From: Pedobacter sp. PACM 27299
Lineage (GTDB): Bacteria; Bacteroidota; Bacteroidia; Sphingobacteriales; Sphingobacteriaceae
Assembly: GCF_001412655.1 (NCBI RefSeq)
Contig: NZ_CP012996.1
Coordinates: 1,488,001-1,552,000, forward strand
Length of the DNA stretch: 64,000 nt
Direction of reading: 5' to 3'
The first letter of the stretch is position 1, and each line of letters begins with the position of its first letter. Of this stretch, positions 1 through 9,368 are shown piece after piece. The translations under genes and the position numbers were made by a program. The notes below the pieces were generated by a model. The model ran no database searches, had not been told where the DNA came from, and saw only the letters and a list, made by a program, of their open reading frames with translations.

Positions 1-1363
1 TACTTTAGACAATGCTTCTATTTTAACTGCTGGTGGATCTACTGCAACAGGTAATTCTTTGAGTTCAGTTTTCTTCAATGCTTCATTTGATTATTTATCG
101 AAGTATTATTTAAGTGTTTCTGCACGTCGTGATGGTTCTTCCAGATTCGGTTCAGAAAAAAGATATGGTAATTTCTTCGCCCTTGGTGCTTCATGGAACA
201 TCAGCAAAGAAAACTTTATGCAGAAACAAGATGTGATTTCTGATTTACGTTTCCGTACCAGTTATGGTGTAAATGGAAACCAGGACATTGGTAACTTTGA
301 TTCCAGAGCATTATACAATGGTTCCAGCTATGACAATGCACCAGGTTTAGTTTTCTCTAACTATGGTAATAATTTGCTGACCTGGGAGAAAAATAAACCT
401 TTCAATGTGGCCCTTGATTTCGGTGTATTGAACAATCGCTTAACAGGTACTTTTGAGTATTATACCCGTGCGACTTCAGATTTGTTATTGGACAAACCAA
501 TTTCATCAACCAATGGCGTAACCAGCTTCACGGATAACATCGGTGCCATGAAAAACTCAGGATTGGAACTGGAATTAAATAGTGTCAATATTAAACCTGA
601 TAATGATGGTTTTGGCTGGAATACCAGTTTCAACATCTCTACAATGAAAAACAAAATTACCGCATTAAACAATCCGATTGTAAGCGGTGGTTACAACCGT
701 TTTGTAGGTGGCGATTTCTATCAATTGTATCTGGTAGGGTATGCAGGTGTAGATCCTTCAAACGGAGATGCATTGTGGTATAAAGATGGTTCAAAAACTG
801 AAACCACAAACGATTATAACAAGGCTACTCAGTTTAACCAAGGCAGTGCTTTACCGAAAGTATTTGGAGGTTTAACGAATACGCTTTCTTATAAACGTTT
901 CTCATTGAGCTTCATGCTATACTTCAACTTAGGTAATAAAATCTTTGATAACTACGGTGCAACAAGTTTCAGCGATGGCTCAGGAGGCTTTGCCCCAACT
1001 ACGAAGATGACACGTTACTACTATGAGAACAGGTGGACACATGAAGGTCAGATCACAGATCAGCCTAAAGTGGTATTCAACGGAACACAATCAGGTTCTT
1101 CTTCTCAGAGCTCAACACGTTTCATGTATGATGGAGACTATGTGCGTTTGAGAGATGTAACCTTAGGTTATCAATTGCCAAATCAGTGGATCAAAAAACT
1201 AAACTTATCTAGTGCAAGGATTTATTTCAGAGCAAATAACCTGTTTACTTACATCAGAGATAAACGCATCAGCTTCGACCCTGAAGTAGGTATTGAAGGA
1301 TTTGCAGATAAAAATATCCCGATTTACAAAACTGCACTCCTAGGTCTTGATCTTAAATTTTAA
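1..1363 (+). CDS. SusC/RagA-family TonB-linked outer membrane protein, 3' part
   Basis: The reading frame is open from the window edge, so the signal peptide, carboxypeptidase-like domain and plug lie upstream. What is present is C-terminal beta-barrel: alternating aromatic strands, the DGSSRFG segment, SYGVNGNQDIGNF and a terminal strand ending in LDLKF with a final phenylalanine. SusC proteins are outer-membrane channels that import oligomers with a SusD lid, using TonB energy. A susD gene follows after 12 bp, which supports the call. The substrate cannot be read from this part. The barrel resembles, but is not a copy of, the SusC at 33362. Confidence 0.93.
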   Translation, partial: TLDNASILTAGGSTATGNSLSSVFFNASFDYLSKYYLSVSARRDGSSRFGSEKRYGNFFALGASWNISKENFMQKQDVISDLRFRTSYGVNGNQDIGNFDSRALYNGSSYDNAPGLVFSNYGNNLLTWEKNKPFNVALDFGVLNNRLTGTFEYYTRATSDLLLDKPISSTNGVTSFTDNIGAMKNSGLELELNSVNIKPDNDGFGWNTSFNISTMKNKITALNNPIVSGGYNRFVGGDFYQLYLVGYAGVDPSNGDALWYKDGSKTETTNDYNKATQFNQGSALPKVFGGLTNTLSYKRFSLSFMLYFNLGNKIFDNYGATSFSDGSGGFAPTTKMTRYYYENRWTHEGQITDQPKVVFNGTQSGSSSQSSTRFMYDGDYVRLRDVTLGYQLPNQWIKKLNLSSARIYFRANNLFTYIRDKRISFDPEVGIEGFADKNIPIYKTALLGLDLKF

Positions 1364-1375
1364 TTACAGCTACAG

Positions 1376-2833
1376 ATGAAAATGATAAAATATACTTCAA
1401 AAATATTACCATTAATTGTGGTAGCCTTATCCTTTGGCGCTTGTAAAAAGGACTTGCTGAACATCAATCCCCAGCAGCAAACTGATGTGGAATTGGTAGT
1501 GATTGATTTACCAACTACCAAAGCTGCGGTAATGGGTACTTATGGTCTTTTACAGTCCTCTGCCTATTACGGACGTACCATGATGATTTTGCCGGATCTA
1601 ATGGCAGATAATATGTATATCAGTAAGAAGAACTCTAAAAGATATACCAATTACGATCAATATACAGTAGCCACAAATGATAGTTATTCAGCTGCAACCT
1701 GGAATATCTTGTACCGTACTGTGGTGAACGCGAACATCATCATTTCTAAAGGAAAAGCATTGACCGTTCCGGAAACCGAAACTGCCGAAGTAAATCACCT
1801 GATTGGGGAAGCTCATGTGTTAAGAGCATTGGCTAATTTTGATTTGGTACGTCTATATGCTGCACCTTATAATGCGACTCCAGATGCCAGCCATATTGGT
1901 GTGCCGGTAGTGAGCGTAAGTGGTACGAGTAAGGAAGATATCATCAGCCCAAAAAGAAATACGGTAAAAGAAAGTTATGATTTGATCGTAGCTGATTTGA
2001 AAAGAGCAGTAGAAATTTTACCAGCTGCTCCGGTAGGATTTACAGTGATTAACAAAGGTCATATTGGTCGTTTTGCTGCAGAGGCCTTATTAGCAAGAGT
2101 ATATCTGTACATGGGCGACTATGTAAATGCGGAGCTAGCCGCTACAGACGTAATCACTAATGGTAAATATACTTTGCTAAGCAATGCGAATTACTTGAAT
2201 TTCAGAGTTCAAAATAACTCGGAGTCAATCTTTGAAGTGGTTTTCAATACCACCAGCAACAATGGTACAGATGCTTTATCTAACTTCCTGACTCAAGGTG
2301 GAAGTTATGGTGATGGCCTGGCCACCGAAAATCTATTCAATGCTTACAAAGCAACGGATGCGAGAAGAGGTTTTGTGGTCAAAGGTAAAAGAACGGGTTC
2401 AGGTGGTGAGGATCCTGCTTATGTGATCACGAAGTACAATAACATCAGTACTTATGAGGAAGGCATCAAAGTGATCCGTCTTGCAGAAGTTTACCTGATT
2501 CGTGCAGAAGCCAGAGCAAAACAAACTGGAAAAGATGCTTTAGCAGCAGCTGATCTTGATGTGATCGCTAAACGTGCTGATTTAACGGCTACTACAACTA
2601 CGGCAACCGGACAAGCTTTAATCGATTTGATCATCAATGAAAATAGGAAAGAATTTGCTTTTGAAGGACACCGTTTGTTCGACTTAACACGTAATAAATT
2701 GGCTTTTACTAAATATGGTATGAGTGATTTTGTGCTTCAAGTCCCTAATAATTCTTTGAAAACCGTTCTTCCAATTCCTTTGAGAGAGATGAACGCAAAT
2801 CCAAATATGGAGCAAAACGAAGGTTATAAATAA
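1376..2833 (+). CDS. SusD/RagB-family nutrient-binding outer membrane lipoprotein
   Basis: This is a 485-residue protein with a lipoprotein signal (hydrophobic stretch, then SFGAC, Cys at about residue 23). It has the SusD TPR-like pattern: the HVLRALANFDLVRLYA helix near residue 145, a RLAEVYLIRAEARA segment and the conserved C-terminal NENRKEFAFEGHRLFDL stretch. SusD lipoproteins cover the SusC channel and capture substrate at the cell surface. The gene starts 12 bp after susC and ends 6 bp before a secreted phosphoesterase, so all three are probably co-transcribed. No glycoside hydrolase is attached to this pair inside the window. Confidence 0.95.
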   Translation: MKMIKYTSKILPLIVVALSFGACKKDLLNINPQQQTDVELVVIDLPTTKAAVMGTYGLLQSSAYYGRTMMILPDLMADNMYISKKNSKRYTNYDQYTVATNDSYSAATWNILYRTVVNANIIISKGKALTVPETETAEVNHLIGEAHVLRALANFDLVRLYAAPYNATPDASHIGVPVVSVSGTSKEDIISPKRNTVKESYDLIVADLKRAVEILPAAPVGFTVINKGHIGRFAAEALLARVYLYMGDYVNAELAATDVITNGKYTLLSNANYLNFRVQNNSESIFEVVFNTTSNNGTDALSNFLTQGGSYGDGLATENLFNAYKATDARRGFVVKGKRTGSGGEDPAYVITKYNNISTYEEGIKVIRLAEVYLIRAEARAKQTGKDALAAADLDVIAKRADLTATTTTATGQALIDLIINENRKEFAFEGHRLFDLTRNKLAFTKYGMSDFVLQVPNNSLKTVLPIPLREMNANPNMEQNEGYK

Positions 2834-2839
2834 CGAATT

Positions 2840-3949
2840 ATGAAATTACTAACGATAGTCTTGCCGCTGGTTTTCAGCTTCCTCAGTTTAACTGCTTACG
2901 CCGCTGCTCCTTCTGGAGATGGTCCTTATGTATTGTATAAAAACAACCAGATTGAAGTAAGCAGTATTGTGGTGGAAAACGGTGTGCAGAAAGTGAAACT
3001 GGAAACTTACCCCTTGAATAAGAAGTCTGGGGTACCGATAAATGTGGAGTTTTCTGAACATCCGGAATGGAATTTCTCTCTGAAATTGCAATCTGTACTG
3101 AAAAATGAACCAGCAGAATTTAAGCAGCCGGATAAGCTCCTTGCTCTTTCTGACATAGAAGGGGAATTTGAAGCATTAAGGAAGCTGCTGCTGGCCAATA
3201 AGGTAATGGATGAGCAATACAACTGGACCTTTGGTAAAGGACAACTAGTGATCTGTGGTGATTTATTTGACCGCGGACAAGAAGTGCCAGCTACCATTTG
3301 GCTGCTGTATAAACTCGAGCAGGATGCGAAAGCTAAAGGAGGGTATTTACATACGATTCTTGGCAATCATGACATCATGAACCTAAGTGGCGACCTGCGT
3401 TATGTAAAATCAAAATATTTCGACAATGCGAAGCTGATGGGCCTGGATTATATTCAGTTATACGGTCCTGATGCTGAGCTTGGACGATGGTTAAGAAGTA
3501 AAAACCTGATCGAAAAGATCGGTGATAATCTTTGTCTGCATGCAGGCGTAGCACCTATCATCAATACTTTGAAGATGAGTTTAAAAGATATCAATAACCG
3601 TTGCAGACCTTATTATGATCAATATAAAAAACCAGGAATGATTCCCGATAAAGAGGTTATGATGTTCTTTGATGGTACACGTTCTTCTTTATTCTGGTAC
3701 AGGGGATACTTTGTAGAGCCTAAAGCAACTGAGGAGGAAATAGATCAGACTTTGGCACTGTATAAGGTGAAAACCATTATCGTTGGCCATACGATTACCG
3801 ATACCAATGTAGGATTTTATTATAAAGGAAAGGTATTAGGAATAGATGTGAATCAGCATGCAGGAAAGCATGAAGGTGCTTTATACGAAAATAAAGCCTG
3901 GTATAAAATTGATACAACAGGTCAAAAAAACAATATTGGAACCTATTAA
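2840..3949 (+). CDS. Exported calcineurin-like metallophosphoesterase
   Basis: This 369-residue protein has a Sec signal peptide (about residues 1-22, ending AYAAA). The metallophosphatase motifs occur in order: SDIEG (104-108), GDLFDRG (140-146), GNHD (175-178), a HAG motif near 230 and GHT near 316. The first motif carries Glu where most family members have a metal-binding His. Family members hydrolyse phosphoesters with two metal ions. The position directly after susC/susD suggests periplasmic dephosphorylation of whatever that pair imports, but this is inference. A terminator follows at 4000. Confidence 0.88.
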   Translation: MKLLTIVLPLVFSFLSLTAYAAAPSGDGPYVLYKNNQIEVSSIVVENGVQKVKLETYPLNKKSGVPINVEFSEHPEWNFSLKLQSVLKNEPAEFKQPDKLLALSDIEGEFEALRKLLLANKVMDEQYNWTFGKGQLVICGDLFDRGQEVPATIWLLYKLEQDAKAKGGYLHTILGNHDIMNLSGDLRYVKSKYFDNAKLMGLDYIQLYGPDAELGRWLRSKNLIEKIGDNLCLHAGVAPIINTLKMSLKDINNRCRPYYDQYKKPGMIPDKEVMMFFDGTRSSLFWYRGYFVEPKATEEEIDQTLALYKVKTIIVGHTITDTNVGFYYKGKVLGIDVNQHAGKHEGALYENKAWYKIDTTGQKNNIGTY

Positions 3950-3999
3950 ATAGGGGATTCCTTAGGGGGGATCATCCATCATCCACATTCAAAAATAAG

Positions 4000-4034
4000 C
4001 CGTCTCATAGTTAATTATGAGGCGGTTTTTTTTT
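4000..4034 (+). terminator. Rho-independent terminator of the susC-susD-phosphoesterase operon
   Basis: The stem CCGTCTCAT / ATGAGGCGG (one G-U pair, 8-nt loop) is followed by nine T residues. It lies 50 bp after the phosphoesterase stop. The remaining gene-free DNA to 4284 is AT-rich and shows no gene or repeat that I can support. Confidence 0.85.
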
Positions 4035-4284
4035 GCTCTTACTCCTTACTGCGCTTCAGCTGAGCACTGACCCAGTAATGAGGCTTTATAGATGGTGTTT
4101 ATTTGTTAATTAATGATTTAATTTGGTGTTATTATCAATAATTTGTGTTAGTTTTAATCCTGGTATTTAAAGAGAATAGGATATTTTGATAATACTGGCA
4201 ATAATTTCTGTCGGTCGCTAATGAAAAAAGGCCTGTCAAATACATTCCGGGGGGAGTGAAATATCTTGATATTTGTCCGCTCTC

Positions 4285-5157
4285 TTATACTATCTTCAGC
4301 AGCTCTTCTATAAAAAGAGTTGCTGATTTTTTTCTAAAAACCCCCTTCTGCCATAAAATATAAGCTTCTTTATACAGCTCTTTTCCAGTAATCGGTATGG
4401 CAACCAGATCGTCCCAGCCAGTAATGGTCTTTTCATTGATAATGGTGACCCAGTTTCCGGTATCCACTAAAGAAAGTAGTGAATGTGTATCATTCATCTC
4501 TATTTTAATGTTCGGAATGATGTTGTTTTTTTTGAAAATTTCGTCCAGCATGTCTCTGGAGCTGAATCCTTTGTTGGCTAAGATCATTTCCGTTTGAGCC
4601 AATTCTTTTAAAGAGATCTTGTTTAATCCCGCTAAGGGATGCTTTTTGGAGGTCACCATTTTTATCCTGGAAGAAAATAGCAATTGCATTTCCAATCCTT
4701 CATTATCAGATTGCTCATGAAAGGCGAGGATAAAATCAAGATCTGCGGTTTTTAGCCGGGCTTCCAATTCTCCGGCAATGCCGGATTCGATATGTAGTTT
4801 AATGCCGGGATATTTATTGGAGAAAGGGGTAAGAGAGGGGAGAAGCAAAGAAATGAAGGCATACGTCACGCCAATTCTCAGCTCTCCATTCACTAGGTTG
4901 TTCAATTCAAAAATCGCTTGCTTGGATTTCTTGATCTCCAGCATGATCTGCCTGGCGTGGTTTAGAAATAACTTTCCTGCTTCAGTGAGCTGTACATGCT
5001 TGCCCACCCGGTCGAATAATAGCATACCCAGCTCTTCTTCCAGTTGTTTTACCTGCTGTGATAGGGTGGATTGGGTCACAAAACATTGCTCCGCGGCTGC
5101 AGTGAAATGCAGCAATTCTGCCGCCTTGATGAAATAACTAAGTTGTCTGAATTCCAT
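4285..5157 (-). CDS. LysR-family transcriptional regulator
   Basis: This 290-residue protein has an N-terminal winged helix (residues 1-60), with the typical LHFTAAAEQCFVTQSTLSQQVKQLE recognition region and EEELGMLLFDR wing. A type-2 periplasmic-binding-like effector domain follows (about 90-290). LysR proteins usually activate or repress a divergent neighbour in response to a small molecule. Here the divergent neighbour is an MFS exporter at 5291, with 133 bp between the two starts. The effector is unknown. Confidence 0.93.
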   Translation of the reverse strand: MEFRQLSYFIKAAELLHFTAAAEQCFVTQSTLSQQVKQLEEELGMLLFDRVGKHVQLTEAGKLFLNHARQIMLEIKKSKQAIFELNNLVNGELRIGVTYAFISLLLPSLTPFSNKYPGIKLHIESGIAGELEARLKTADLDFILAFHEQSDNEGLEMQLLFSSRIKMVTSKKHPLAGLNKISLKELAQTEMILANKGFSSRDMLDEIFKKNNIIPNIKIEMNDTHSLLSLVDTGNWVTIINEKTITGWDDLVAIPITGKELYKEAYILWQKGVFRKKSATLFIEELLKIV

Positions 5158-5192
5158 ATTATTTTCGGGTTTAGAAAGGTGCTAATCGATCG

Positions 5193-5230
5193 TTAAAACT
5201 AATCAATATCATTAAAACTATCAATTTTAC
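5193..5230. promoter_or_regulatory. Direct repeat in the LysR/MFS divergent promoter region
   Basis: TTAAAACTA occurs twice, 19 bp apart (5193 and 5212), each followed by an ATCAA-type sequence. A palindromic ATCGATCG lies just upstream near 5185. Such spacing in the region between a LysR gene and its divergent target is a reasonable binding-site candidate, but AT-rich DNA produces weak repeats by chance. Confidence 0.3.
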
Positions 5231-5290
5231 AAATATATTCTTTATCCCGAGATTTGAGGTGTGACAAAAAAAGCTCACCAATAAAATCGC

Positions 5291-6511
5291 ATGACATTAT
5301 TTCGATCCCTCAAATCCCGCAACTTTAAACTGTTTTTTTACGGACAATCTATCTCCCTGGTGGGTACTTGGATGCAGAAGACGGCAGTGAGTTGGTTGGT
5401 ATATCAGCTCACAGGATCTGCGTTATTATTAGGTGTAGTTGGCTTCGTAAGTCTGATACCTTCTTTATTATTATCACCTTATGCGGGAAGTCTGGTCGAT
5501 CGACATAATCGCTATAGAATTTTAGTACTTACGCAGATCGCCTCGATGTTACAGGCAGGAGCCCTGGCCGGAATCATATTTTTTGGCTATTATAACATTC
5601 TCCTCATCGTTGCGCTGAGTTTGGTCCAGGGTATCATTAACGCATTCGACATGACCTGCCGACAATCGATTATGGTGGAAATGGTAGATCATAAAGAAGA
5701 TTTGCCAAATGCGATAGCGCTCAATTCTACCATGGTGAACTTTGCCAGAATCGCTGGTCCTGCCGTCGCCGGAATCATTCTGAGTACATTCGGTACAGAC
5801 TTTTGCTTCATTTTGAACTTCCTGAGCTATGTCCCCGTATTGATCTGTCTGTTCATGATGCGACTAAAAGCAGTTGAAATTATAAAATCAGAGAAAAGTA
5901 TCTGGAAAGAGCTGGATGAGGGATTTAAATACGTTTCCGGAGATAAAAACCTGAGCAGTATGTTGATCATGATCGGCCTGAGCAGCTTGTTTGTGATCCC
6001 TTTTAATACCTTGATGCCCATCTTTGCCAAAGATATTTTTAATGGAGATGCAAGGACTTTTAGTTGGTTTGAGAGTGCTGCCGGACTTGGCTCTATCATT
6101 AGCGCAGTTTATCTGGCCAACCTGAAACACAGCAATGGCCTCATGAAAATGGTGACCATCGCCGGTGGAATCCTGGGCGGTAGCCTGCTGTTTCTGGCCT
6201 ATGCACCTCAATTGCCATTGGCTTTGTTTTTCATGACGCTTACAGGAGTAGGAATGATGGGACAAACATCTGCCATCAATACTTACATACAAACACATGC
6301 CGTTCCAGAGATGCGCGGCAGGGCAATCAGTTACTATGTAATGGCTTACCAGGGCATTCTTCCTATCGGCAGTCTGCTGATTGGCTGGATGGCTAATGTA
6401 ATGGGCCCGAGACCAGCCATCTTCTTAGAAGGACTAATCGGCATTGCCGCCACTGTAGGCTTCGTGATTTATAGAAGTAAATATGGGGAAAGAAAGACGG
6501 TAACGGTGTAA
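5291..6511 (+). CDS. MFS transporter, DHA3/EntS-like exporter
   Basis: This 406-residue polytopic membrane protein has about 11-12 hydrophobic segments and the MFS loop signature SLVDRHNRYRIL between the second and third segments (about residues 66-77). The N-terminal FRSLKSRNFKLFFYGQSISLVGTWMQ is typical of the MFS_3 branch, which includes enterobactin exporter EntS and macrolide effluxers. It probably exports a small molecule by proton antiport. It is divergent from a LysR gene that is likely to regulate it. The substrate is unknown. Confidence 0.88.
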   Translation: MTLFRSLKSRNFKLFFYGQSISLVGTWMQKTAVSWLVYQLTGSALLLGVVGFVSLIPSLLLSPYAGSLVDRHNRYRILVLTQIASMLQAGALAGIIFFGYYNILLIVALSLVQGIINAFDMTCRQSIMVEMVDHKEDLPNAIALNSTMVNFARIAGPAVAGIILSTFGTDFCFILNFLSYVPVLICLFMMRLKAVEIIKSEKSIWKELDEGFKYVSGDKNLSSMLIMIGLSSLFVIPFNTLMPIFAKDIFNGDARTFSWFESAAGLGSIISAVYLANLKHSNGLMKMVTIAGGILGGSLLFLAYAPQLPLALFFMTLTGVGMMGQTSAINTYIQTHAVPEMRGRAISYYVMAYQGILPIGSLLIGWMANVMGPRPAIFLEGLIGIAATVGFVIYRSKYGERKTVTV

Positions 6512-6539
6512 TGTATACTTATTAATGGTCACAATTACT

Positions 6540-6547
6540 TAACTTTG
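6540..6547 (+). promoter_or_regulatory. Bacteroidota -7 promoter box of the DPP7-like gene
   Basis: TAACTTTG matches the Bacteroidota -7 consensus TAnnTTTG and lies 26 bp before the peptidase start codon. No convincing -33 TTTG element is visible upstream. Confidence 0.5.
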
Positions 6548-6572
6548 GGTAACAAAACTAATTTATTATATC

Positions 6573-8735
6573 ATGAGAAAAACAGTTTATCTGCTGTTGT
6601 GTGCACTGGTTATGTCCTTTGCAAACACAGTTAAGGCAGATGAAGGGATGTGGATCCCGATGCTGATAGGAAAGAACTATGAGCAAATGAAGAAGCAAGG
6701 TTTTAAGCTAACCGCAAAAGACCTTTACAATGCAAATGGCTCCAGTCTGAAAGATGCAATCGTTCATTTCGGTGGCTTCTGTACTGGTGAGATCGTTTCT
6801 GATAAAGGACTGATCTTTACCAATCACCACTGTGGTTACGATGCAATCGCCTCAAATTCTACTCCTCAGAATAACATCCTTGACAATGGTTTCTACGCTA
6901 AAAATTATGGCGAAGAGAAACCTATCGACGGATTGTTTGTGAAATTCCTATTGAAAATGGAAGATGTAACACCACAGGTTGAAGCCGCTACAAGAGGCCT
7001 TACCGGTGCTGAGAAATCTTCTAAAATGCTGGAGGTATTCAATACGATCGCTAAAGCCGCTGTAACTGGCCCAACCATCGAAGCGAATGTGAAAGATTTT
7101 TATAAATCTAACCAGTTTATCCTTTTTGTATACGAGCGTTTCGACGACATTCGTTTAGTTGGTGCACCTCCTCAAAATATTGGTAAATTTGGCGGTGATA
7201 CAGACAACTGGGAATGGCCACGTCAGACCGGTGATTTCTCTGTATTCAGAGTTTATGCCGGTAAAGACAATGCGCCTGCAAAATATACAGCAGCGAACGT
7301 TCCTTATACCCCTAAAAAATTCCTTCCTGTTTCTATCAAAGGAGTGAAAAATGGTGATTTCTCGATGGTTTATGGCTATCCTGGTCGTACGGACAGATAT
7401 TTAACTTCTTATGGTGTAGATTTAGCCACTGAAAAAGTAAGTCCTACGATCGTTAAATTACGTGATATCCGCCTTAAATCCTGGAAACAGGAAATGGATA
7501 AAAGCGTAGATACCCGTTTGAAGTTGTCTTCTCAATATGCAAATATTGCCAACTACTGGAAATATTATATCGGTCAGACAGAACAGTTGAAAAGACTGAA
7601 AGTTGCCGATTCAAAAAGAAAAGAAGAGAAAGCTTTCACGGATTGGGCAGCTCAGAAAACTGAATTCGCTGGTCTGATGGAACAATATGCTCAGATCTAT
7701 AAAGAAATCGACCCGATCTCTGTACAGCGTACCTATATCAATGAAGGCTTTATGGCTTCTGCATGGGTGCCTAATGCAATTACTATCGTACGCTCTTTTG
7801 CAGCGGTAGATCAGAAAAAAGGAGATGCTGCTTTCGCTGAAAAAGTAAAAGCAAGCCTTCAGGCTGCTGCAAATGCTTATGAAGAAACTTATGTTGAAGC
7901 TGCTGATAAAAAAATCTTCGCTAAAATTCTAGCTAGTTTCTACCAGGATGTTCCTGTGAAATCTCAGCCTAAATTCTTCGCGGAAATCGCAGAAAAATAC
8001 TGGACAGGAAACCCTGAAACTACTTTCGAGAAGTTCACAGATTACCTATGGGAAAATAGTAACCTGATTAAACCAGCGAAATTGAAAGCGTTCATGGCTA
8101 AAAACCCATCTATCGAAGAGGTTAAAGCCGATCCAGGTTATAAATATGCGGCCAATGTATATCCTCCAGACTACATCAAAACTAATTTCGGTTCTCTAGT
8201 AGCTGATTTTGAAAGCAAAAAAGCAGATCTTGATCACCTGTATTTAAAAGCTACTCTGGAAAAAAACAAAGGTAAACTGATGTATCCAGATGCAAATTCT
8301 ACCATGCGCCTTTCTTATGGTAACGTTCAGGACTACTCTCCGAAAGATGGTATCGTGTATAAAACGACTACCACTATCGATGGTATGATGCAAAAATATA
8401 TCCCTGGCGATAGTGAGTTTGACCTTCCTGCAAACCTGATCGAAAACTACAACAAAAAGAACTTCGGTCAGTATGGTAACGACGGTACCTTAACGGTAAA
8501 CTTCATCACTAATAATGACATTACTGGCGGTAACTCAGGTTCTCCTGTTATCAATGGTAATGGGGAGTTAATCGGTCTTGCTTTTGATGGTAACTGGGAA
8601 GCAATGAGTGGTGATATCGCTTTTGATAAGAAATTTAAACGTACAATCTGTGTGGATGTGCGCTACGTGTTGTGGTGTATTGACGTGTTGGGTGGTGCGA
8701 AAAACATTATCAATGAGTTGTCTATTCGTAAGTAA
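6573..8735 (+). CDS. S46-family dipeptidyl-peptidase, DPP7-like
   Basis: This 720-residue protein has a Sec signal peptide (about residues 1-22) and the chymotrypsin-like S46 fold split by a helical domain. Catalytic candidates are His in TNHHCG (85-86), Asp221 in TGDFS and Ser655 in GGNSGSP. S46 enzymes remove dipeptides from N termini in the periplasm. The residue that separates DPP7 (Gly, hydrophobic P1) from DPP11 (Arg, acidic P1) is Gly673 here, in LAFDGNWE, so DPP7-type specificity is expected. The start follows from the signal peptide. The gene appears monocistronic, with a terminator at 8892. Confidence 0.93.
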   Translation: MRKTVYLLLCALVMSFANTVKADEGMWIPMLIGKNYEQMKKQGFKLTAKDLYNANGSSLKDAIVHFGGFCTGEIVSDKGLIFTNHHCGYDAIASNSTPQNNILDNGFYAKNYGEEKPIDGLFVKFLLKMEDVTPQVEAATRGLTGAEKSSKMLEVFNTIAKAAVTGPTIEANVKDFYKSNQFILFVYERFDDIRLVGAPPQNIGKFGGDTDNWEWPRQTGDFSVFRVYAGKDNAPAKYTAANVPYTPKKFLPVSIKGVKNGDFSMVYGYPGRTDRYLTSYGVDLATEKVSPTIVKLRDIRLKSWKQEMDKSVDTRLKLSSQYANIANYWKYYIGQTEQLKRLKVADSKRKEEKAFTDWAAQKTEFAGLMEQYAQIYKEIDPISVQRTYINEGFMASAWVPNAITIVRSFAAVDQKKGDAAFAEKVKASLQAAANAYEETYVEAADKKIFAKILASFYQDVPVKSQPKFFAEIAEKYWTGNPETTFEKFTDYLWENSNLIKPAKLKAFMAKNPSIEEVKADPGYKYAANVYPPDYIKTNFGSLVADFESKKADLDHLYLKATLEKNKGKLMYPDANSTMRLSYGNVQDYSPKDGIVYKTTTTIDGMMQKYIPGDSEFDLPANLIENYNKKNFGQYGNDGTLTVNFITNNDITGGNSGSPVINGNGELIGLAFDGNWEAMSGDIAFDKKFKRTICVDVRYVLWCIDVLGGAKNIINELSIRK

Positions 8736-8891
8736 TAGGTAAAAAATATTTACTCTTCTCCTACTCGAATCTTTGCTGAAGAGCAAACCTTCGCAGGTAG
8801 TCAAAGAGAAACATTTTTTCCTGGAAAAAGGATAATCCTGCATCATAATTGTACAACAATAAGGTGTTTAATCATGATGCAGGAAAATAGT

Positions 8892-8923
8892 AAGGATCAG
8901 ACGCCAAGTCTGATCCTTTTTTT
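8892..8923 (+). terminator. Rho-independent terminator
   Basis: AAGGATCAGAC and GTCTGATCCTT form a perfect stem with a 5-nt loop, followed by a T run. It lies 157 bp after the DPP7-like gene. Upstream, between 8736 and 8891, I see no gene. Confidence 0.88.
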
Positions 8924-8983
8924 ATAAGTTGGATATTTGCTTTTAACCGATTTTATTTGAGCGTTTGCCGCTAGTTGTTAGTC

Positions 8984-9090
8984 TTATTTAATAACTATGG
9001 TTTAGGACTTTATTTAACAACTCTGGTTTAGGGTTTTATTTGACAACCTTGGTTTAGGGTTTATATTTAATAAGCGTGTTTAATAGGTAT
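8984..9090. repeat. Imperfect tandem repeat, unit about 26 bp
   Basis: Units begin at 8984, 9010, 9036 and about 9062. The core is TTATTTAACAACTCTGGTTT followed by AGGGTT, with one to four changes per unit. A degenerate fourth or fifth unit continues towards 9115. No reading frame runs through it and no protein-like periodicity is obvious. It sits between convergent genes, after the terminator at 8892. Confidence 0.7.
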
Positions 9091-9188
9091 GTTTAACAAT
9101 CCTGGTTAATCATTCTGCTTAGCAGCCCTACGGAATAACCATCCTTTTTAACCTTTTTGTTCGAATGCAGGTAAGAATAATTAATGTT

Positions 9189-9282
9189 AAAAAAAGGAAT
9201 ACCTTCTCAGAAAAGGCTTAGAAGGTTTTACGCCCTTCAGCGCAAGGCTTTCCGCCTTTGAAGAGCGAGGTGTTCCTTTTTT
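9189..9282. other. Multi-stem palindromic element, possible structured RNA
   Basis: The outer stem is formed by AAAAAAGGAATACC (ending 9203) and GGTGTTCCTTTTTT (9269-9282). Inside are a stem ACCTTCT (9201-9207) / AGAAGGT (9220-9226) and a second arm, CGC-C-CTTCA (9231-9239) / TGAAG-A-GCG (9259-9267), which is capped by AAGGC / GCCTT (9244-9258). The A-rich and T-rich ends could terminate transcription on either strand. It lies between the convergent DPP7-like and purM genes. It may be a bidirectional terminator, an untranslated RNA or a small palindromic repeat element; I do not recognise the family. Confidence 0.55.
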
Positions 9283-9368
9283 ACCTCCTTAATTTCACAA
9301 AACAAGAAAACCGGCAATAAAATCACCGGTTTCCTTTATAAATCACGCTATTCAGCGAAATTAAATAC

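Noticed and set aside
2888..3366. Minus-strand open frames inside the phosphoesterase and many other genes
   Set aside because: They lie opposite well-conserved genes, have no family features, and are expected by chance.
8984..9115. CRISPR array
   Set aside because: The units are 26 bp and directly adjacent with no unique spacers, and they diverge from one another; there are no cas genes.
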